DNA of 64,000 nucleotides from Gaeumannomyces sp. JS-464 (taxonomy: Eukaryota; Ascomycota; Sordariomycetes; Magnaporthales; Magnaporthaceae), in NCBI GenBank assembly GCA_002197995.1, contig NGZR01000002.1:1054001-1118000 (forward strand). Direction: 5' to 3'. Shown here piece after piece: positions 59,390 to 64,000 of this stretch (positions are counted from its first letter, which is position 1; each line of letters starts with the position of its first letter). Both the position numbers and the translations under genes were made by a program. Under the pieces are notes generated by a model. The model was not told the origin of the DNA. It was given only the letters and a program-made list of their open reading frames with translations, and did not search any database.

Positions 59390-59916
59390 TTTACCTTAAT
59401 TAAAAAGGGCAAATAGGTTTAAGTTAAGATTAACTTTAAACATTTGCCAATCGGAAGGAACGGAAAAAGCTATAAAAGGCTCGGAATGCGAGGCAGCTTA
59501 GCAAACCGCCTAGTCGGCTTTTTCCCGCTCGATACGCTTTAGTTCCTCCACCGAATTAATACCGCGACGCACCGCGCGCATTATTTTTTCCAGCCATATT
59601 CGTTTTTGTTTTCGAAAACGAAGAACTTTTTCCTCCGCCTTTTCCAGCTTAGCTTTAAGCTAGGAATATTAGGTAACGATATTTCGAAGCTTAAAAGGAA
59701 AAGGCTTTAAAATATCGCATTTCGAGCGATTAATTCGAAAACATTTCACGTACCGAAACGAGTTTTAAAAAAAGCGTCGCATTTTTTACGCTTTAAAACG
59801 TCGTAATAATACGAATAAAAAGGCATTTCGTAATAATTAAAAAGGATAACCGTTAAAAGCTTTTTGCGATTAACGGTTTTCTTTGCGAAAGGACGTTTTC
59901 GCACTCGACCGAACAT
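59390..59916 (-). pseudogene. Accessory ORF of family A in A1, antisense to pol, Cys motif plus coiled coil
   Basis: Read on the minus strand from ATG 59916: MFGRVRKRPFAKKTVNRKK, then DVLKRKKCDAFF. After a frame change it continues KCFRINRSKCDILKPF and a coiled coil (KAKLEKAEEKVLRFRKQKR, then GINSVEELKRIEREKAD). The spaced Cys residues followed by CD and a heptad region recall Zn-cluster-like small proteins often left as hypothetical in fungal genomes. Conservation in three copies argues that it belongs to the element. Confidence 0.6.
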
Positions 59917-60030
59917 CCTATTAAAGTAAAAAAGGATAAGGAATAGTAAAAAAAGAAAGTATTTACTACTAATAAAAAGCGGGGTAATAAAACGTGGCTA
60001 AAAGGATTTGGCTTAAAAGGGGAAACCTAA

Positions 60031-60478
60031 TAATACGACCAATATGTAAGCTTTTAGGACAGTAAAGTAAAAGGGGGCCTTAAATGGTGCCTTCGCCCCG
60101 CTCCGGTTACGTGGAATTACGTAAACCAAAGTGGGATTTATAAATTTGTAATAAAAGCAACAAATCCAAAGTAGGATTTGTGGATTTGTAATAAAGCAAC
60201 AAATTTAAAAGGGATTTGTGGATTTGTAATAAAGTTATAAATTTAACCTAATATAAGCAAAAGGCAACGTATATATAAAAGATGGATTTTTTATTGTTTT
60301 AGGTAGCTTTAATTAAAGCTTTAGCATTAATTAACTTAAGTTAGCTTTTAAGCATCCCCTAGGGCAGCAATTAAATCGTCCTTTTAAAGTTACGTGTTCC
60401 TTTGTTAACCAAATTAAAAATACTGTCCTTTCCACCCCCGAAATGCCTTACTTTAGGAGCAAACTTTTAATTGTAACA
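60031..60478 (+). repeat. 3' LTR of A1
   Basis: It starts taatacgaccaat after the polypurine tract and ends aattgtaaca, then the cgtaa TSD. It matches 51180-51625 with scattered transitions. Confidence 0.88.
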
Positions 60479-60483
60479 CGTAA

Positions 60484-61219
60484 TTCGTAAAAAACTTTAA
60501 GCGATTTTGCTTTGCAAATTTATTTTTTACGTTTTCGCGTAATCCGTTATAAAAGTGCAGTATTAATGTAACGTCGTTTTAGCTAAGCTTAATACTAATT
60601 CGTTAAAAGTTCGTTACATATTTAACTGCAAACCTTCGCTATTTAAAAGCTAGCAAGTTTTTTTTTAGTAATTCGAGTTTTATCGATTATTCCGAACACT
60701 TTTCCGACTTTTTTTTCCGAAGGTTTTAAAGCTGGCGAAAATAAGCTTGGTAGTTTTTTGGCTACTTTAATACCTTTTAAAATAATCGCTTTAGGTAAAT
60801 TAAAACCATTTTTTCACTTTGCCGTTTAATTTGGTAATAGCGTAAGCAATTTTTTATTCCTCGCTTACGAATTGCTATTCGTAAAACTTAAAATAGCTTT
60901 TGCATTCGGTGAAAAACGTTTTAAGCTTACCGTTTTCCTTTTCGTAAAAGTTTGGAAACGGGAATTTATACGTTCGAATTGCGATAAATGCTTTAAAAGA
61001 CGTTAGTTTCGCAGTAAACTGCTTTACTTCGTTTTAACTTTTAGCGATTTTAACCGTTATAAATTTGAAAAGGCTAGCCGTATTAGCTGCTTCGTTAAAA
61101 TCGTATTTAACACTGTTAAATGTAAAAACCGTGGTTTTTTTTCTTTAAGCTTTTTGCTATTACTTGCTATAGCTGCATTATTTTCCTTTTAACGAGGTAT
61201 TAAATAGGATTAGTTAAAA
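60484..61219 (-). pseudogene. A2 gag, 5' part
   Basis: This is the reverse complement of A1 gag 51640-52365. The A2 gag continues across the A1 insertion into 51174 and leftward. Confidence 0.75.
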
Positions 61220-61647
61220 TGTTACAATTAAAGGTTTGCTTTTAAAGTAAGGCATTTCGGGGGAGGTAAAAACAATATCGCTAATTTAAGTAATAGGGGA
61301 ATACGTGATTTAAAAGGGTAATTTAATTGCTTGCTTTAAAAAATGCTTAAAAGCTAATTTAGGTTAACTAATGCCGAAGTTTTAATTTAAACTACTTAAA
61401 ACAATAAGAAATCCATCCTTTATATATACGCTGCTTTTTACCTTATATTGGGTTAAATTTGTAGATTTGTAATCCTTTTAATATAAATCCAAAAATCCTT
61501 TTGGCTTTGTAAATTTGTAATTTTTTTAACACAAATCCAAAAATCCAGCTGTAGTTACGTAATTCCACGTGTTCGAGTGCGGGGCAAAAGCACCATTTAA
61601 AACCCCTTCCGATTTGCCGCTTTAAGGTTTGCATACTAGTTGTAATA
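61220..61647 (-). repeat. 5' LTR of A2
   Basis: Starts tgttacaattaaagg and ends ctagttgtaata in the plus strand. Right flank is B1 sequence. Confidence 0.8.
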
Positions 61648-61733
61648 ATAAAATGGTCGCGAAACTTTTACAATTATACGTAACTATTATTAAATTTGTA
61701 ATTAAAAATAACTGCGATTTTAAATTAAAGTAT

Positions 61734-61885
61734 TATTACAAAGCGAGTTTTAGCCCACGTTTAAACCACTATTAACCTTTGTATATAAACGGCCTTTTGC
61801 TACCGAATAGCTAAAAAACCTTTTTCTTTTTTCCTCGCGTAATAATAGTTTTTTTTATACAAAACCTAAGTGTTGCATTATAACA
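61734..61885 (+). repeat. 3' LTR of B1
   Basis: It starts tattacaaagcgag and ends gttgcattataaca, the partner of 22660-22810. Confidence 0.8.
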
Positions 61886-62233
61886 AATTTAAAAGGATAA
61901 TTTAATTGCTTGCTTTAAAAGATGTTTAAAAGTTAACTTAGGTAAACTAATGTTAAAGCCCTAGTTAAAACTACTTAAAAAAGTAGGAAATTCATTTTTT
62001 ATATACACGCTTTTACTTTTAGTAATTTTTTAAATTTATAGCTTTGTTTTTATCCATTATAAATTTACAAATACCTTTTAAATTTGTCGCTTTGTTTTTA
62101 ACTACTACAAATTTACAAATCCTTTTTTTTAAGTAAGCTTATTACGTAACTTGCGTGTTTAAATGCGGGGTAAAAGCATTACTTAAAGCTTTTCCCGTTT
62201 TGTTGTTTTAAGGTTTGCATGCTGGTCGTAATA
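61886..62233 (-). repeat. Solo LTR A3 (family A), right fragment
   Basis: It continues the LTR interrupted at 22659: aatttaaaaggataattt through gcatgctggtcgtaata. It is followed by repeat D rather than by the family-A polypurine tract. Confidence 0.75.
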
Positions 62234-62765
62234 ATAAAAATAAAGCCCGGCGTTTAAAGCTTCGCCTTGAACGCTACTAGGCTTTAACCGTCGTTTAAGC
62301 GAACGTTTGTCGCAATTGGGCAGCGGCGGTAATTTTGCTTTAATTATGTTAAAATTAAAAAATCTACGTGGTATTAATGCAAAAGCTTCCCAACGTTTAA
62401 AAAGGGAAGTTTATACTATGCACCCACTTGTCGTACGAGCTGTTTACTTTGGTAAATAGTTAGCACGGCTATTAAATAAAGCCCCGCGTAATAACCTACG
62501 TAAAAAAGGACCTAGGGTTGCGGCTAGTTGCGGATAAGCCGGCAAGCAATACGCGAAATATCTTTTAGCTCGCTGTTTTTAAATGTACTTTTATTAACGT
62601 ATACGAGCTTTCGGGAAACCTTTTGGAACATTTTTTAAACCTGTTATTACGTTAGCGTTTAAAAATAAAATGCATCGTAATTAAGAACTTTAACGCTTCG
62701 TTTTCGGTATAAAACCCGGTTTAAAGTAACAAGAATAAAGGCAAAAAAAACCTATTAAGTTAATT
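62234..62765 (+). mobile_element. Repeat D, right part
   Basis: This stretch is outside all LTR elements and is taken as the continuation of 20592-22566. One frame reads GINAKASQRLKREVYTMHPL near 62370-62430, less mutated than its surroundings. Family not identified. Confidence 0.35.
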
Positions 62766-63207
62766 GTTACAATTAAAAGTTTGCTTTTAAAGTAAAGCAC
62801 TTCGAAAGTGGATAAAACAATATCGCTAGTTTAAAAAAAAGGAATTACGTAACTTTAAAAGGATAATTTAATTGCTTGCTTTAAAAGATGTTTAAAAGCT
62901 AACTTAAGTTAACTAATGCTAAATTTTAGTTAAAACTTCCTAAAATAATAAAAAATCCCTTTTTTATATACACGTTATTTCCTTCCTTATATTAAATTGG
63001 ATTTATAGCTTTGCTATAAATTTATAAATCCTTTTTAAATTTGTAACTTTGCTATAAATCCACAAATCCCGTTTAAATTTATTGCTTTATTACAAATTTA
63101 CAAATTTTGTTTAGGTTACGTAACTTTACGTGCTTAGTGCGGGGCAGGAACACTATTTAAAGCTTTTTCCGTTTTGCTGCTTTAAAGCTTGTATGCTGGT
63201 TGTAATA
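62766..63207 (-). repeat. 3' LTR of A4
   Basis: Same termini and internal ggattt/aaatcc repeats as other family-A LTRs. Confidence 0.8.
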
Positions 63208-63322
63208 TTAGGTTTCCCTTTTTAAGCTAAATCTTTTTAACCATTTTTTATTACCTCGCTTTTCGTTAATTAGTAAGTACTTTTCTTTTTTACCATCCTT
63301 TTTCCCTTTTTTAGCTAACGAA

Positions 63323-63830
63323 ATGTTTAATCGAATGCGAAAACGTCTATTCGCGAAAAAACCATTAGTCGCAAAAAGCTTTTAGTTATTATCCTTTTTC
63401 ACTTTTTCGAAATGCCTTTTTGCTTGTACTATTACGAGGTTTTAAAACGTAAAAAGTGTAAAGCTTTTTTTTTAAAACTCGCTTCGATATGTAAAATGCT
63501 TTCGAACTAACCGATTAAAGTGCGACGTTTTAAAGCGTTTTTCGTAAAGTTTTAAAATATCGTTATATAGCATTTTAAACTTAAAGCCGAATTAAAAAAA
63601 GCGAAGAAAAAGGTTTTTCGTTTTTAAAAATAAAAGCGAATATAGCTAAATAAAATAATGTGCGCGGTATGCCGTGATATTAATTCGGTGAAAGATTTAA
63701 AACGTATCGAGCAGGAGGAAGCCGACCGGGAAGTTTGTTAAATTGCTTTGCAATTTAAACCATGTGTAGCTTTTGCCGTTTTTCTCGACTGGCAAGCGTT
63801 CGAGGTTAATCTTAACTTGGACCTGTTTGC
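63323..63830 (+). pseudogene. Accessory ORF of family A in A4
   Basis: MFNRMRKRLFAKKPLVAKS at 63323 parallels the starts in A1 and A2. A segment with TNRLKCDVLKRF-like sequence (one stop) lies near 63500 and the coiled-coil end (KRIEQEEADREVC) near 63690-63740. This is the third independent copy. Confidence 0.55.
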
Positions 63831-64000
63831 TTTTTTAACCGTAATAAGTTGTAACTTCCTTTTATTTCGCCGACATCGCGGGTTTAATTCCCGGCTAGGT
63901 TAAAAGGGCTAGCGGTTTTTCTTTTTTTTTTTTACTAGCTAACCTTTTTATAATTGTTTTTACTAGTACTTTGTTAAGGTTTTTAACAGTTTATAAAGTT

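Larger units (their letters stand above)
51180..60478 (+). mobile_element. LTR retrotransposon A1 (chromodomain Ty3/gypsy), interrupted by a Fot1-type element
   Basis: A1 is the best family-A copy. LTRs are 51180-51625 and 60031-60478, with 5-bp TSD cgtaa at 51175-51179 and 60479-60483. The polypurine tract aaaaggggaaa is at 60015-60025, just before the 3' LTR. Gene order is gag, RT, RNase H, integrase, chromodomain, then an accessory ORF on the opposite strand. Without the DNA transposon it is about 7.4 kb. Confidence 0.9.
30484..61647 (-). mobile_element. LTR retrotransposon A2 (chromodomain Ty3/gypsy), minus orientation, interrupted by B2 and A1
   Basis: A2 inserted into B1. Its 3' LTR is 30484-30908 and its 5' LTR 61220-61647. 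Own segments are 30484-34343 (antisense ORF and 3' half of pol), 48956-51179 (5' half of pol and part of gag) and 60479-61647 (rest of gag and LTR), about 7.2 kb in all, close to the 7.4 kb of A1. The flanking TSD is probably ataag/ataaa, but the left LTR end is damaged. Removing B2 and A1 restores sequence collinear with A1. Confidence 0.8.
22660..61885 (+). mobile_element. LTR retrotransposon B1 (Ty3/gypsy), interrupted by nested elements
   Basis: B1 has its 5' LTR at 22660-22810 and its 3' LTR at 61734-61885, 151 and 152 bp and closely similar. Flanks are gattt (22655-22659) and aattt (61886-61890), a 5-bp TSD differing by one G-to-A change. Own sequence is 22660-30483 plus 61648-61885, about 8.1 kb, close to B2. 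Gene order is gag, RT, RNase H, integrase, which is Ty3/gypsy order. A further 2 kb lies downstream of integrase. Everything between 30484 and 61647 is later insertion. Confidence 0.8.
20592..64000. other. RIP-mutated heterochromatic repeat block with nested transposons
   Basis: From 20,950 on, DNA is AT-rich with very many TA dinucleotides, few CA/TG and retained CG. Recognisable protein domains are broken mainly at codons where CAA, CAG or TGG would become TAA, TAG or TGA. This matches C-to-T change at CpA on either strand, the RIP signature. No cellular gene was recognised in the block. Confidence 0.9.
62766..64000 (-). mobile_element. LTR retrotransposon A4 (family A), partial, runs off the window
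   Basis: The 3' LTR is 62766-63207 (tgttacaatt to ggttgtaata), followed by the complement of the polypurine tract (taggtttcccttttt). The accessory ORF follows on the plus strand at 63323. Pol and the 5' LTR lie beyond the window. Confidence 0.8.

Noticed and set aside
20100..63900. CRISPR-like array suggested by repeated motifs
   Set aside because: The repeats are LTRs, TIR units and simple sequence in eukaryotic DNA; there are no regularly spaced short repeats with unique spacers.
63860..63900. T-arm-like sequence (cgggtttaattcccgg) in family A as a tRNA
   Set aside because: Only a T-arm-like hairpin is present; similar sequence occurs at the same place in A2 (about 31665-31683), so it is part of the element. 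No other tRNA parts are visible.

Overview
The window is fungal nuclear DNA, most likely from a filamentous ascomycete (Sordariomycete-like). It has two parts that meet abruptly near 20,590. The left third is GC-rich and gene-bearing, with short GT-AG introns of about 60-100 nt. The right two thirds are AT-rich repeat DNA. There TpA is very common, CpA and TpG look depleted and CpG is retained, which is the footprint of repeat-induced point mutation (RIP, a pathway limited to filamentous fungi). All composition statements are by eye.

Gene-bearing part, left to right: a decayed NLR-type gene (nucleoside-phosphorylase-like region, NACHT, ankyrin repeats) at 1-3646; a kinase-like gene at about 3665-4570; an intact five-exon cytochrome P450 of the ent-kaurene-oxidase-like type at 5681-7664; an F-box protein gene at about 8119-9114; a TFIIIC 90 kDa-type subunit at 10345-13484; on the minus strand a mitochondrial carnitine/acylcarnitine carrier at 14391-15466; and a His-rich CDF zinc transporter of the Msc2/ZnT5 type at 17289-19139. 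Only the P450 reads without a frameshift. Conserved single-copy-type genes such as TFIIIC and the carrier also carry single-base frame changes, so indel errors in the assembly are as likely as gene decay.

The repeat part (20,592-64,000) is not a random graveyard. It is one nested stack that can be resolved from LTR ends, target-site duplications (TSDs) and the uninterrupted sister copies present in the same window. Host repeat D (20592-22566, resuming 62234-62764) carries a solo LTR of family A (A3). A3 is split by gypsy element B1 (22660-61885). B1 is split by chromodomain gypsy element A2 (30484-61647, minus orientation). A2 is split twice: by B2 (34344-48955, TSD tatcc) and by A1 (51180-60478, TSD cgtaa). 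B2 in turn holds gypsy element C (36271-42923, TSD aatac), and A1 holds a Fot1/pogo-type DNA transposon (54230-56088, TSD TA). A fourth family-A copy (A4) starts at 62766 and runs off the window. With the insertions removed, A1 and A2 are about 7.4 and 7.2 kb, and B1 and B2 about 8.1 and 8.0 kb, which supports the model.

The most unusual biology is in family A. Between the chromodomain end of pol and the 3' LTR it carries an extra open reading frame on the opposite strand, with a Cys motif and a coiled coil. The ORF is seen in three copies. In A1 and A2 an 11-bp inverted repeat lies between the two convergent reading frames. No element in the window appears able to code for an active protein: stops and catalytic Asp-to-Asn changes are widespread.
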